The notes under the pieces were generated by a model that saw only the letters and a program-made list of their open reading frames with translations, was not told where the DNA came from and ran no database searches. Shown here piece after piece: positions 1 through 7,629 of a stretch of DNA of 20,024 nt; position 1 is the first letter of the stretch; every line of letters starts with the position of its first letter. The stretch is from NCBI GenBank assembly GCA_049964655.1, contig JBMFXC010000049.1:1-20024 (forward strand), read 5' to 3'. Source of the DNA: JAJZJT01 sp049964655. GTDB taxonomy: Bacteria > Actinomycetota > Acidimicrobiia > Acidimicrobiales > RAAP-2. The position numbers and the translations under genes were made by a program.

Positions 1-100
1 CCGGGACGCCAGGGTGCCGGCTCGCGGGGGACAGGCGCCGGAGCCCCGGGACGCCAGGGTGCCGGCTCGCGGGGGACAGGCGCCGGAGCCCCGGGACGCC
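1..100 (+). repeat. 45-bp tandem direct repeat, 2.2 copies, cut by the window edge
   Basis: Bases 1-45 and 46-90 are identical, and 91-100 repeat the first ten bases before the sequence diverges. The period is a multiple of three, so it adds 15 residues per copy (Pro/Gly/Arg/Gln/Ala) to the TPR protein. More copies may lie to the left. Confidence 0.9.
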
Positions 101-1119
101 GAGGGGCTGGTCGGCCAGGGCCCGCCCGTCCGCGTAGCGGCGACGAGCGGCACACGCGGGAGACGCCACAGGAACGCCCAGGATGGGGGAGCGTGGCTCG
201 GCGTGGAGCCGCGATCGTTGCCGAGGCGACGGGTTCGGCGTCGACGGGGCGATGGTCGCCGGCTGACGAGCGCCAGCGCGCCGAGCCCGAGTCGTTCGTT
301 CCCGAACGGTTCGTGCGGGTCGACCAGGACGAGGCGCCGAGCCGGCGTCGAGGGCGCGACCCCGAGCCACGCTCCACCGTTCGTAACGAGAGGGAGAGGG
401 AGGTCCCAGCCGACGTGGTCGCCGAGCTGGCGTCGGCAGCCGGCTCCGACTGGGGCGTCCTGCGTGGCCGAGTGACCGAGCGGATGGGCGCTGCCCTCGC
501 TGCCTTTGAGCGTGAGCGCTACCGAGATGCCCTGCGCATGCTGCGTCCCGTGGTCGACGCCGTGCCGTCGGCCCCGACGCCGCGCGAACTGCTCGGCCTC
601 TGCCACTACCGGATTGGCAACTGGCGAGCCGCCCTCCACCAGCTCGACGCCTTCGCCACGCTCTCTGGATCGTCCGACCAGGACCCCGCCCGGATGGACT
701 GTCACCGGGCCCTCGGGCACCACAGTCGGGTCCGTTCCCTCTGGGACGAGCTCCGACGCTCCTCGCCTGATCCGGACGTGCTCGCCGAGGGCCGGCTCGT
801 CTTGGCAGGGGCGACCGCCGACAAAGGAGACCTCGGCGAAGCGGTGCGCATCCTCACCGAAGCAGGTGCCGGCAGGCTGGTACGCCGCCCGGCCGACCGG
901 CACGTCCGGCAGTGGTACGCGCTTGCTGACCTGCTCGAGCGATCAGGCGACCTGGTCACGGCGCGTACGCTCTTTGCCCGGGTGGCGGCCGTCGATCCCG
1001 ATGCCTACGACGTCTCGTCGAGGCTCGAGGCGCTCGGCGGTCCCCCCCTGCGGACCGGCCGGCCGCGGCGTCCGGTGGGTGGTTCCTCCTCTTCGAAGGA
1101 CGGTGGCGCGACCCGTTAG
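1..1119 (+). CDS. TPR-repeat protein with disordered Arg/Gly-rich N-terminus (5' partial)
   Basis: Frame 1 is open from the first base to the TAG at 1117-1119 (372 residues visible), so the true start probably lies left of the window. GTG 193 is only an internal candidate. Residues 1 to about 35 contain a 15-residue Pro/Gly/Arg/Ala repeat, followed by an Arg-rich, probably disordered stretch to about residue 140. From about residue 160 there are helical TPR-like repeats, with segments such as AFERERYRDALRML, LCHYRIGNWRAALHQL and LADLLERSGDLVTARTLF spaced as in tetratricopeptide folds. TPR proteins usually act as protein-protein scaffolds; no enzyme motif or signal peptide is visible. The gene leads straight into the aldolase promoter, 10 nt before that start. 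The partner is unknown. The family call is confident; the N-terminal extension in this frame is inferred from the absence of stops and the 3n repeat length. Confidence 0.7.
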   Translation, partial: PGRQGAGSRGTGAGAPGRQGAGSRGTGAGAPGRRGAGRPGPARPRSGDERHTRETPQERPGWGSVARRGAAIVAEATGSASTGRWSPADERQRAEPESFVPERFVRVDQDEAPSRRRGRDPEPRSTVRNEREREVPADVVAELASAAGSDWGVLRGRVTERMGAALAAFERERYRDALRMLRPVVDAVPSAPTPRELLGLCHYRIGNWRAALHQLDAFATLSGSSDQDPARMDCHRALGHHSRVRSLWDELRRSSPDPDVLAEGRLVLAGATADKGDLGEAVRILTEAGAGRLVRRPADRHVRQWYALADLLERSGDLVTARTLFARVAAVDPDAYDVSSRLEALGGPPLRTGRPRRPVGGSSSSKDGGATR

Positions 1120-1122
1120 GCT
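1117..1122 (+). promoter_or_regulatory. -10 element (TAGGCT) for a leaderless aldolase mRNA
   Basis: TAGGCT ends 7 nt before the ATG at 1130, where a sigma70-type start site would fall on or next to the A of ATG. Its first three bases are the TAG stop codon of the TPR gene. No convincing -35 box is visible. Confidence 0.6.
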
Positions 1123-1129
1123 CGGGCTC

Positions 1130-2179
1130 ATGGACCTCGAACGACTCTTGGGCGAGGAGACGGCGTACCTTCTCGACCACAAAGCGACCGCCTTCCCCGC
1201 CGACCTGCTCACCCTCCCCGGGCCGGACCATCTGGAGCGGGTCTTCGTCGACTCGGATCGGCCGCCGGCGGTGGTGCGGAACCTCGCCTTGCTCTACAAC
1301 TCGGGCCGGCTCGCCGGTACCGGGTACCTCTCGATCCTGCCGGTGGACCAGGGCATCGAGCACTCGGCAGCAGCCAGCTTTGCCAAAGCGCCCGTGTACT
1401 TCGACCCCGCCCGGCTCTGCGACCTTGCGCTCGCTGCCGACTGCAGCGCCATTGCCACCACGCTCGGGGGGCTCGGGATGGTGGCCCGGCGCTACGTGCA
1501 CCGCATCCCCTTCATCGTGAAGCTCAACCACAACGACTTCCTCAACTACCCCAACACCTACGACCAGGTCTTCTTCGCGCAGGTTCGCCAGGCGGTCGAC
1601 CTCGGGGCAGTCGGCGTGGGTGCCACCATCTACTTCGGCTCGGACCACGCCGACCGCCAGCTCGTCGAGGTCTCCCAGGCGTTCGCCGAAGCGCATCGCC
1701 AGGGCCTGTTCACCGTGCTGTGGTGCTACCTGCGCAACAGCGCCTTCAAGCAGGGCGACGTCGACTACCACCTGGCCGCCGACCTCACCGGGCAGGCGAA
1801 CCACTTGGGCGTGACGATCGAGGCGGACCTCATCAAGCAGAAGCAGCCGGAGTGCAACAACGGGTACGGAGCGCTCAAGTTCGGCAAGACGGACCCGCTC
1901 GTCTACGAGTCGCTGACCACCGACCACCCCATCGACCTGACGCGTTGGCAGGTGGTCAACTCGTATGCCGGGCGGATCGGTCTCATCAACTCGGGAGGCG
2001 AGTCTCGGGGAGCGGACGACCTGGCGCAGGCCGTACGGACGGCGGTCATCAACAAGCGGGCCGGTGGCAGCGGGCTCATCGTGGGGCGGAAGTCCTTCCA
2101 GAGGCCTACCGAGGAGGGTGCCGCCCTCATCCACGCGATCCAAGACGTCTACCTCGATGCGCAGGTGACGATCGCCTGA
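1130..2179 (+). CDS. fbaB: Class I fructose-bisphosphate aldolase (DhnA/FbaB type)
   Basis: 349 residues, almost the same length as E. coli FbaB (350). The enzyme reversibly cleaves fructose 1,6-bisphosphate into dihydroxyacetone phosphate and glyceraldehyde 3-phosphate through a Schiff base, in the cytoplasm (glycolysis/gluconeogenesis). Family motifs seen: DQGIEH at residues 73-78, KLNHNDF at 131-137, and ADLIKQK at 232-238. K236 matches the Schiff-base lysine of archaeal-type class I aldolases. A C-terminal phosphate-binding region follows, INSGGES (286-292) and GLIVGRKSF (315-323). The ATG at 1130 is chosen because the conserved protein begins there and a -10 hexamer sits 7 nt upstream; the open frame further upstream is a shadow of the TPR gene. 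It is likely transcribed alone, since a repeat-rich 395-bp gap follows. Activity on other ketose phosphates cannot be excluded. Confidence 0.93.
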   Translation: MDLERLLGEETAYLLDHKATAFPADLLTLPGPDHLERVFVDSDRPPAVVRNLALLYNSGRLAGTGYLSILPVDQGIEHSAAASFAKAPVYFDPARLCDLALAADCSAIATTLGGLGMVARRYVHRIPFIVKLNHNDFLNYPNTYDQVFFAQVRQAVDLGAVGVGATIYFGSDHADRQLVEVSQAFAEAHRQGLFTVLWCYLRNSAFKQGDVDYHLAADLTGQANHLGVTIEADLIKQKQPECNNGYGALKFGKTDPLVYESLTTDHPIDLTRWQVVNSYAGRIGLINSGGESRGADDLAQAVRTAVINKRAGGSGLIVGRKSFQRPTEEGAALIHAIQDVYLDAQVTIA

Positions 2180-2252
2180 TCACGGCTGCGGCACTCGTAC
2201 CGGTCGGGCGCTCGGCCCGAACGAGCCGGTGCGGTCCCTCGGTTCGCGGGCC

Positions 2253-2267
2253 CCTCCCGGGGGGAGG
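2253..2267 (+). terminator. GC-rich hairpin downstream of the aldolase gene
   Basis: CCTCCC (2253-2258) pairs with GGGAGG (2262-2267) around a three-base loop, 74 nt after the aldolase stop. No U-tract follows, so it may instead be a leader or promoter-associated structure. Confidence 0.3.
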
Positions 2268-2268
2268 A

Positions 2269-2274
2269 TAGAGT
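2269..2274 (+). promoter_or_regulatory. Possible -10 element (TAGAGT) for korAB
   Basis: This fits the TANNNT pattern used by other genes here, but it lies about 300 bp before the chosen korA start. If real, the transcript has a leader of about 290 nt, or translation starts at GTG 2296. Weak evidence alone. Confidence 0.3.
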
Positions 2275-2366
2275 GGCCCCAGGGAACCGGACGCGGTGCC
2301 GACCACCTGGTCAGTGGCGCGCGCGACCCGCCGCGATGCCCGCAGCTGCACCGTGGAGACCCTCGT

Positions 2367-2416
2367 CCCCGGAGCGGAGCCAACGCTCCCCGGAGCGGAG
2401 CCAACGCTCCCCGGAG
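2367..2416 (+). repeat. 21-bp direct repeat (about 2.4 copies), each full copy carrying a hairpin
   Basis: Copies at 2367-2387 and 2388-2408, with a partial third copy. Each full copy contains GGAGCG and CGCTCC as inverted arms around GAGCCAA (2371-2389 and 2392-2410). These could be tandem operator-like or RNA hairpin elements upstream of korA. Confidence 0.75.
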
Positions 2417-2420
2417 ACGG

Positions 2421-2449
2421 GCAGGCCGAAGGAGGGCAGGCCGAAGGAG
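2421..2449 (+). repeat. 15-bp direct repeat, two copies
   Basis: GCAGGCCGAAGGAGG at 2421-2435 is repeated at 2436-2449 with the last base lost. It directly follows the 21-bp repeats. Confidence 0.7.
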
Positions 2450-2574
2450 ATGGCGCCGACAGACGAGATGCGCAGCGGCGAACGTCGAGGACCGAGAGGG
2501 CCCGGCTGCGTCGCTCCCGGCCTGCGCGGCCAAGGAGAGCCGGGTGCGGCCGGCAGAGAGATGTGAGGCCCACA

Positions 2575-4521
2575 GTGGCAGACACCACGACCAACGAACA
2601 CTCGCACCAACTGCTCGACCGAGTCGTCATCCGGTTCGCCGGCGACTCGGGCGACGGCATGCAGCTCGCCGGTGATCGGTTCACGACGTCGTCGGCCGTG
2701 CTCGGCAACGACCTGGCGACGTTCCCCGACTTTCCGGCGGAGATCCGGGCCCCCGCCGGCACGCTCGCGGGGGTGTCGGCCTTCCAGGTGCACATCTCGG
2801 ACCACGACATCCTCACGCCCGGCGATGCCCCGAACGTCCTAGTGGCGATGAACCCGGCGGCGCTCCGGGCGAACGTGGCCACACTGCCGCCGGGTGCCAT
2901 GGTGATCGTCAACGTGGACGCGTTCGACGAGCGGTCCGTTGCCAAGGCTGGCTACGACGCAAACCCGCTGTCCGACGGCAGCCTGTCGGCCTACACGGTC
3001 TACGAGGTACCGATGACCTCGATCACCACCGAGGTCTCCAAGGATGCCGGCGTCAAGCCTCGTGACGCCGAGCGGTCGAAGAACTTCTTCGCTCTCGGCC
3101 TGATCAGCTGGCTCTACACCCGCCCCACCGAGCCGACGGTGGCGTGGATCGAGGCTCGCTACCACGACAAGCCCCTGGTGAAGGAAGCAAACCTCCGGGC
3201 GTTCAAGGCCGGTTACCACTTCGGCGAGACCACCGAGCTGTTCGAGTCTGCCTACGAGGTACGACCGGCGGCGCTGGAGCCAGGCGAGTACACGAACGTC
3301 ACCGGCAACACCGCCCTGGCCTGGGGGCTGATTGCCGCCAGCGTCCGGAGCGGACTGCCGCTCTTCGTGGGCACCTACCCGATCACGCCGGCGTCGGACA
3401 TCCTCCACGAGCTGTCCAAGCAGAAGCACTTCGGGGTTCGGACCTTCCAGGCCGAGGACGAGATCGCTGGCGTCGGAGCCGCACTCGGGGCGGCGTTCGG
3501 TGGCGCGCTGGGCGTCACGACGACATCCGGTCCGGGTCTCGACCTCAAGTCGGAGACGATCGGCTTGGCCGTGAGCCTCGAGCTTCCCCTCGTGGTTGTC
3601 GACGTCCAGCGTGGCGGCCCCTCCACGGGCCTGCCTACCAAGGCCGAGCAGGCGGACCTCCTGCACGCCATCTACGGGCGTCACGGTGAGGCGCCACTGC
3701 CGGTCGTGGCCGCCAAGACCCCGTCGCACTGCTTCGACGCCGCGCTCGAGGCAGCCCGCTTGGCTGTCCGGTACCGGACACCGGTGATCCTGCTCTCCGA
3801 CGGGTACCTGGCGAACGGGTCCGAGCCATGGCGGCTGCCTGCCGTCGACGACCTGGTCACCATCGAACCGGACTTCGCCACCGGGCCAAACCATGTCGAC
3901 GAGTCGGGCAACGCCACGTTCTGGCCGTACGCACGTGACGAGGAGACGTTGGTGCGCCCGTGGGCCCCGCCCGGTGTCGCCGGCCTCGAGCACCGCATCG
4001 GTGGGCTCGAGAAGGCAGATGGTTCGGGAAACGTCTCCTACGACGGTGCCAACCACGAACGGATGACCCGGCTGCGGGCGGCTCGGATCGCCGGCATCGC
4101 CCGCGACCTTCCGCCGGTCGAGGTCGACGATCCCGACGGCGATGCCGACGTGCTGGTGGTCGGCTGGGGATCTACCTACGGGGCGATCGTCGCCGGCGTC
4201 CGCCGAGTACGGGCGACCGGGCACTCGGTGGCCCACGCCCACCTCGTGCACCTGAACCCCTTCCCTGCCAACCTCGGCGACGTGCTCGCCAGCTACCGGG
4301 CAGTGCTGGTGCCGGAGGTGAACCTCGGTCAGCTGAGCCGACTGCTGCGGGCCGAGTACCTAGTGGATGCCGTGTCCTTCACGCAGATGAAAGGCGTCCC
4401 GTTCCGTGCCGCGGCGCTCGAGGCGGCCATCTTGAGCCAGATCGAGCGAGTGCAGGGCGTCGGGGACGGATCGGGTGTGACCGAGGGGGCAGCAGGCGGC
4501 AACGGAAAGGTGGTCCAGTGA
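2575..4521 (+). CDS. korA: 2-oxoacid:ferredoxin oxidoreductase, fused gamma/alpha subunit (KorA)
   Basis: 648 residues. With KorB it forms the CoA-dependent enzyme that oxidatively decarboxylates 2-oxoglutarate to succinyl-CoA and reduces ferredoxin, an alternative to 2-oxoglutarate dehydrogenase. The N-terminal gamma domain (about 15-210) starts with GDSGDGMQ at 23-30. The alpha domain follows (about 245-480) with the YPITP motif at 268-272 and a QAEDE/GALGVTTTSGPG core. A C-terminal pyrimidine-binding/transketolase-C-like region (about 520-625) completes it. The gamma-alpha fusion matches two-subunit enzymes of actinobacteria and aerobic archaea. GTG 2575 has a GAGG Shine-Dalgarno at 2565-2568 and leaves a normal short N-terminus. 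Its stop overlaps the korB start (TGATG), so the two are co-translated. Specificity for 2-oxoglutarate over pyruvate is inferred from family resemblance. Confidence 0.9.
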   Translation: MADTTTNEHSHQLLDRVVIRFAGDSGDGMQLAGDRFTTSSAVLGNDLATFPDFPAEIRAPAGTLAGVSAFQVHISDHDILTPGDAPNVLVAMNPAALRANVATLPPGAMVIVNVDAFDERSVAKAGYDANPLSDGSLSAYTVYEVPMTSITTEVSKDAGVKPRDAERSKNFFALGLISWLYTRPTEPTVAWIEARYHDKPLVKEANLRAFKAGYHFGETTELFESAYEVRPAALEPGEYTNVTGNTALAWGLIAASVRSGLPLFVGTYPITPASDILHELSKQKHFGVRTFQAEDEIAGVGAALGAAFGGALGVTTTSGPGLDLKSETIGLAVSLELPLVVVDVQRGGPSTGLPTKAEQADLLHAIYGRHGEAPLPVVAAKTPSHCFDAALEAARLAVRYRTPVILLSDGYLANGSEPWRLPAVDDLVTIEPDFATGPNHVDESGNATFWPYARDEETLVRPWAPPGVAGLEHRIGGLEKADGSGNVSYDGANHERMTRLRAARIAGIARDLPPVEVDDPDGDADVLVVGWGSTYGAIVAGVRRVRATGHSVAHAHLVHLNPFPANLGDVLASYRAVLVPEVNLGQLSRLLRAEYLVDAVSFTQMKGVPFRAAALEAAILSQIERVQGVGDGSGVTEGAAGGNGKVVQ

Positions 4522-5555
4522 TGACCGAAGTCGCCGACGCAGGTCCCGTCCCGGTGACGACGCGCAAGGACTGGTCCTCCGACCAAGAGGTCCGGTGGTG
4601 CCCGGGGTGTGGTGACTACTCCATCCTGGCTGCCGTGCAGATGCTCCTGCCCGAGCTCGGTGTCCGGCGCGAGCGAACGGTGTTCCTCTCGGGGATCGGC
4701 TGCGCGGCCCGGTTCCCCTACTACATGAACACCTACGGCATGCACTCGATCCACGGTCGAGCCCCGGCCATCGCCACGGGCTTGGCTGCGACGCGGCCTG
4801 ACCTCGACGTCTGGGTCGTGAGCGGGGACGGTGACGCGCTCTCCATCGGTGGCAACCACCTGATCCACGCCCTCCGCCGGAACATCAACATCACCATCCT
4901 GCTGTTCAACAACCAGATCTACGGCTTGACCAAAGGTCAGTACTCGCCGACGTCCGAGGTCGCCAAGGTCACCAAGTCGACGCCGTTCGGCTCGCTCGAA
5001 CGGCCCTTCAATCCGCTCAGCGTGGCGCTCGGGGCCGAGGCGACGTTCGTGGCCCGCACCCACGACATGGACCGCAAGCACATGATGGAGACGTTGCGAC
5101 GGGCGCACGAGCACCGAGGCGCGTCCTTCGTCGAGATCTACCAGAACTGCAACGTCTTCAACGACGGCGCCTTCGAGAAGATCACCGGCAAGGACCACCG
5201 TGCCGAGATGCTCATCCCCTTGGTCGACGGAATGCCGATCCGGTTCGGGGCCGAGGGCGAGCACGGTGTGGTCATGTCGCCCGACGGCTCGTTGGCCATC
5301 GCCGAGGTGGCCGAGGTCGGGGAGGAGGCACTTCTCGTCCACGACGAGCGTCACGACAACCCGGCGTTGGCGTTCCAGCTCAGCCGGCTGTCGCAGGGTC
5401 CGTTCGAGCCGACGCCGATCGGCGTGTTCCGTGACGTCGACCGTCCCGAGTACGGCAGGCAGATGTCCGAGCAGATCGAGGCCGCCGTCGCCCGCAAGGG
5501 ACCCGGCGACCTCGCCGCACTCCTCCGGTCAGGCTCGACTTGGTCGGTGAGCTGA
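4521..5555 (+). CDS. korB: 2-oxoacid:ferredoxin oxidoreductase, beta subunit (KorB)
   Basis: 344 residues. This is the thiamine-diphosphate and Fe-S subunit of the KorAB complex. Visible motifs: WCPGCGDYS with C27 and C30, and GIGC with C61, which are likely cluster ligands. The ThDP/Mg motif is GDGDA beginning at G102 with N130-N131 about 28 residues later, followed by IYGLTKGQYSPTS. The mid-region carries the family signature EIYQNCNVFND. The ATG shares one base with the korA TGA, so translation is coupled and the subunits are made together. No separate ferredoxin (delta) gene lies alongside, as is usual for the two-subunit form; the electron acceptor must be encoded elsewhere. The MerR gene 87 bp downstream has its own promoter. 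Confidence 0.92.
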   Translation: MTEVADAGPVPVTTRKDWSSDQEVRWCPGCGDYSILAAVQMLLPELGVRRERTVFLSGIGCAARFPYYMNTYGMHSIHGRAPAIATGLAATRPDLDVWVVSGDGDALSIGGNHLIHALRRNINITILLFNNQIYGLTKGQYSPTSEVAKVTKSTPFGSLERPFNPLSVALGAEATFVARTHDMDRKHMMETLRRAHEHRGASFVEIYQNCNVFNDGAFEKITGKDHRAEMLIPLVDGMPIRFGAEGEHGVVMSPDGSLAIAEVAEVGEEALLVHDERHDNPALAFQLSRLSQGPFEPTPIGVFRDVDRPEYGRQMSEQIEAAVARKGPGDLAALLRSGSTWSVS

Positions 5556-5629
5556 GGCGTCACCGGCAGATCGAACCGCGCGGGCGGCAGTTCTGGGTCG
5601 GCGCGCTCGGCTGGATGGTGGCGTTCACG

Positions 5630-5635
5630 TACGTT
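5630..5635 (+). promoter_or_regulatory. -10 element (TACGTT) for the small MerR gene
   Basis: It ends 7 nt before the ATG at 5643, the same spacing as at the aldolase, phosphotransferase, gcvH and FHA genes, and predicts a leaderless mRNA. Confidence 0.6.
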
Positions 5636-5642
5636 GTCGAGC

Positions 5643-6182
5643 ATGACGGGGAAGGCAAGCGGGGTCCAGGTGGGACGGACGGCCAACGGCGGTGAGCCGG
5701 AGCGCGGTGCCGGTCAGGCTGGTCGGCTCGTGCCCATCGGGGAAGCGGCCGAGCGGGCCGGGGTGTCTGCACGGACCTTGCGGTGGTACCAGGAGCTCGG
5801 GCTGCTGGTGCCCTCGGGCCACTCGAGCGGGGGGGCACGCCGCTACGACGACGACGACGTGGCGCGCATCGTCCACATTCGCGAGCTGCAGTCCCTGCTG
5901 GGGTTCGACCTCGGCGAGATCCGGGACATCCTCCGAGGAGAGGACGACCTCGCCGGTCTCCGTCTCGAGTACCGATCGCGCGCCGACCGCGCACGTCGGC
6001 ACGAGATCCTCCTCGAGGCGTCCTCTATCAACGACAAGCTTCGTTCGGTGGTGGCGAGCAAGCAGGAGCGGTTGGCGGCCATGCTCGCCACCCTCGAGGA
6101 GAAGCACCAGCGCTACGAACGGCTGTTGGCCGAGCTCGAAGCCGACCAGGAATCCGACCAGGAAGCCCCGACTGAGGGCTGA
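5643..6182 (+). CDS. MerR-family transcriptional regulator with C-terminal coiled coil
   Basis: 179 residues. A disordered N-terminus (1-28) precedes a MerR winged-helix DNA-binding domain at about 29-97, with PIGEAAERAGVSARTLRWYQ, the GLLVPS turn and GGARRYDDDDVARI wing. The rest (about 105-170) is charged helix typical of the MerR dimerisation coiled coil, ending in an acidic tail. The protein has no cysteine, which argues against a thiol-bound metal sensor like MerR or CueR, and no effector domain is recognisable. ATG 5643 is preferred over TTG 5634 because the -10 hexamer at 5630-5635 would place the transcript start at 5643. The convergent MFS gene 51 bp downstream is a plausible but unproven target; korAB upstream is another. 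Confidence 0.85.
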   Translation: MTGKASGVQVGRTANGGEPERGAGQAGRLVPIGEAAERAGVSARTLRWYQELGLLVPSGHSSGGARRYDDDDVARIVHIRELQSLLGFDLGEIRDILRGEDDLAGLRLEYRSRADRARRHEILLEASSINDKLRSVVASKQERLAAMLATLEEKHQRYERLLAELEADQESDQEAPTEG

Positions 6183-6233
6183 CCAGCAGCCGCGGCGACC
6201 GGTTCGCTTGTACTGGCACCGAGCGCGAGGTGG

Positions 6234-7535
6234 TCAGTGAGCGGTCGAAGAGCTTGGTGCCGTTGCCCTGGGGTGCCGTTGGGCTCGAGCCCACACCAGA
6301 AGTGCGATCGCCGAGACGGTGCCTCCTAAGACGACGACGGCGTTCCAGCCACCGGCGCCGTAGGCCACTCCGGTGGCGGCCGAGCCGGCTGAACCACCGA
6401 TGAAGTAGGCGACCATGTACGCCGTATTGAGCCGGGAGCGCGCTTCGGGGTCGATGCCGAAGACGAGCTGCTGGTTCTGGATGTGCACGGACTGGATGGA
6501 GAGGTCGGCGGCCACGATGCCGACCACCAGTGCCCACAGCTCGCTGCGTCCCAGGGCGAGCAGGCCGAACGAGGCAAGCAGGACCACCAGAGAAGCGGTG
6601 GTGACGAGACGTTCGTGCCCACGGTCCGAAAGGCGTCCACTGAAGGCCGCCCCCAGCGCTCCGCCGGCTCCGAGCAACCCGAACAGCCCGATCACGATCC
6701 GGTCGTAGTGGTAAGGCGGTCCGGCCAGGAGGAAGGCCAAGCTGGTCCAGAGGATGTTGAAGGCGGCGAAGACCAGCGCGCCGAGCAACGAGCGCAGGCG
6801 GAGCAGGTCCTCGGTCGACACCAGGTGCACCACCGAGCGGAGCAGGGCGCCGTAGCGGACGGGGGGCCGGTCGTCCTCGTCGGGCAAGGTGCGGGCGAGC
6901 ACCACGGCGAGCACCGCCACGATCCCCGCGGCGACGACGTAGACGGTGCGCCAGCCGGCAAGCTGGGCGATCGCACCCGAGAAGGTCCGCGCCAGCAGGA
7001 TGCCGAGCAGCAAACCGCTCATCACCGTGCCGACCACCCGCCCGCGATGGCGTTCGTCCGCCAGGTGGGCGGCGAAGGGCACGAGGATCTGGGCGGCGAC
7101 CGAGGCGGCCCCGGCGGCAGCGATCGCCACGGCCAGGACGAACAGGTTGGGCGCGGCGGCGGCAGCGGCGAGGGCGAGGGCGGCGACGAGCAGGAGCACC
7201 GGGACCAGCCGTCGTCGTACCACGACGTCGCCGAAGGGGACGAGCAGCGCCAGGCCGATGCCGTAGCCGACCTGGCCGGCGGTGACGACCAGGGCTGCGG
7301 TCGCTGAGCCGACGTGCAGGGAGTGGGCGACCGAGGGCAACAGCGGCTGCGCGTAGTAGAGCGTGGCGACCGACACGCCGCAGGCCACGGCGAAGAGGAC
7401 GATCAGGGGTCGCCCGATGGCCGGACGGCTGTCGACGCTTTTGACCAGGGAGTGCTCGCCGACGATGGGCGCCGGCACGTCGGTGTCCTCGGGGCGGCAG
7501 CCGGGCTCAGGGGCGGTCGTCCTCGGGTCGTCCAC
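6234..7535 (-). CDS. Major facilitator superfamily transporter
   Basis: 433 residues with about 12 predicted transmembrane helices, so an inner-membrane secondary transporter. The first helix region carries LYYAQPLLPS, typical of a drug/sugar-phosphate-like MFS subgroup. The loop between helices 2 and 3 carries a motif-A-like GDVVVRRRLVP that lacks the usual GDRxGRR form. A charged central loop (DEDDRPPVRYG) separates the two halves, and the C-terminal half contains RSRLNTAYMVAYFIGGSAGS. The substrate cannot be read from sequence; efflux is the usual inference. GTG 7535 is chosen because a TAGGCT hexamer (7545-7550, minus strand) lies 9 nt upstream; GTG 7544 directly abuts that hexamer and is less likely. 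It is divergent from the CDP-alcohol phosphotransferase and convergent with the MerR gene. Confidence 0.85.
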   Translation of the reverse strand: MDDPRTTAPEPGCRPEDTDVPAPIVGEHSLVKSVDSRPAIGRPLIVLFAVACGVSVATLYYAQPLLPSVAHSLHVGSATAALVVTAGQVGYGIGLALLVPFGDVVVRRRLVPVLLLVAALALAAAAAAPNLFVLAVAIAAAGAASVAAQILVPFAAHLADERHRGRVVGTVMSGLLLGILLARTFSGAIAQLAGWRTVYVVAAGIVAVLAVVLARTLPDEDDRPPVRYGALLRSVVHLVSTEDLLRLRSLLGALVFAAFNILWTSLAFLLAGPPYHYDRIVIGLFGLLGAGGALGAAFSGRLSDRGHERLVTTASLVVLLASFGLLALGRSELWALVVGIVAADLSIQSVHIQNQQLVFGIDPEARSRLNTAYMVAYFIGGSAGSAATGVAYGAGGWNAVVVLGGTVSAIALLVWARAQRHPRATAPSSSTAH

Positions 7536-7544
7536 GGCGAGCAC

Positions 7545-7550
7545 AGCCTA
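7545..7550 (-). promoter_or_regulatory. -10 element (TAGGCT) for the MFS gene
   Basis: On the minus strand TAGGCT is followed by 9 nt and then GTG 7535. The divergent phosphotransferase -10 lies 66 bp away, so both promoters share one short control region. Confidence 0.45.
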
Positions 7551-7616
7551 GAGGCGAGGTCCTCGTGCTCGGGCCGTGGCGGAGGTGTGCTCGCTTCGGA
7601 GGTGGCGAACGTCTCG

Positions 7617-7622
7617 TAGACT
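7617..7622 (+). promoter_or_regulatory. -10 element (TAGACT) for the CDP-alcohol phosphotransferase operon
   Basis: It ends 7 nt before GTG 7630 and predicts a leaderless transcript covering the phosphotransferase and the overlapping nucleotidyltransferase gene. Confidence 0.6.
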
Positions 7623-7629
7623 CGGCCCG

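Larger units (their letters stand above)
2180..2574 (+). other. 395-bp gap: korA leader with hairpins and short direct repeats
   Basis: No convincing gene lies here. The region holds a GC hairpin (2253-2267), a possible -10 TAGAGT (2269-2274), two tandem small hairpins within a 21-bp direct repeat (2367-2416), and a 15-bp direct repeat (2421-2449). The korA frame stays open back to a GTG at 2296, so a 93-residue low-complexity extension of KorA is formally possible. A second open frame (2273-2566) is also low complexity. I read the region as a long 5' leader. Confidence 0.5.

Noticed and set aside
14..475. Open frame in another phase across the 45-bp repeats
   Set aside because: The frame that continues into the TPR domain is open from base 1 and has the protein-like continuation; this one ends without any domain.
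2273..2566. 97-codon open frame upstream of korA
   Set aside because: Low-complexity Pro/Arg/Ser composition dominated by the 21-bp and 15-bp repeats, with its start inside the possible -10 hexamer and no Shine-Dalgarno. Treated as leader.
2839..4251. Long minus-strand open frame (470 codons) opposite korA
   Set aside because: It is a shadow of korA: arbitrary composition, no recognisable domain, and the plus strand encodes a complete conserved enzyme. Long antisense frames are expected at this GC content.
5643..7535. A regulator/efflux-pump resistance module (MerR plus MFS)
   Set aside because: The genes are convergent rather than divergent, the regulator lacks a recognisable ligand domain, and no operator is visible at the MFS promoter. 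The link remains only a possibility.
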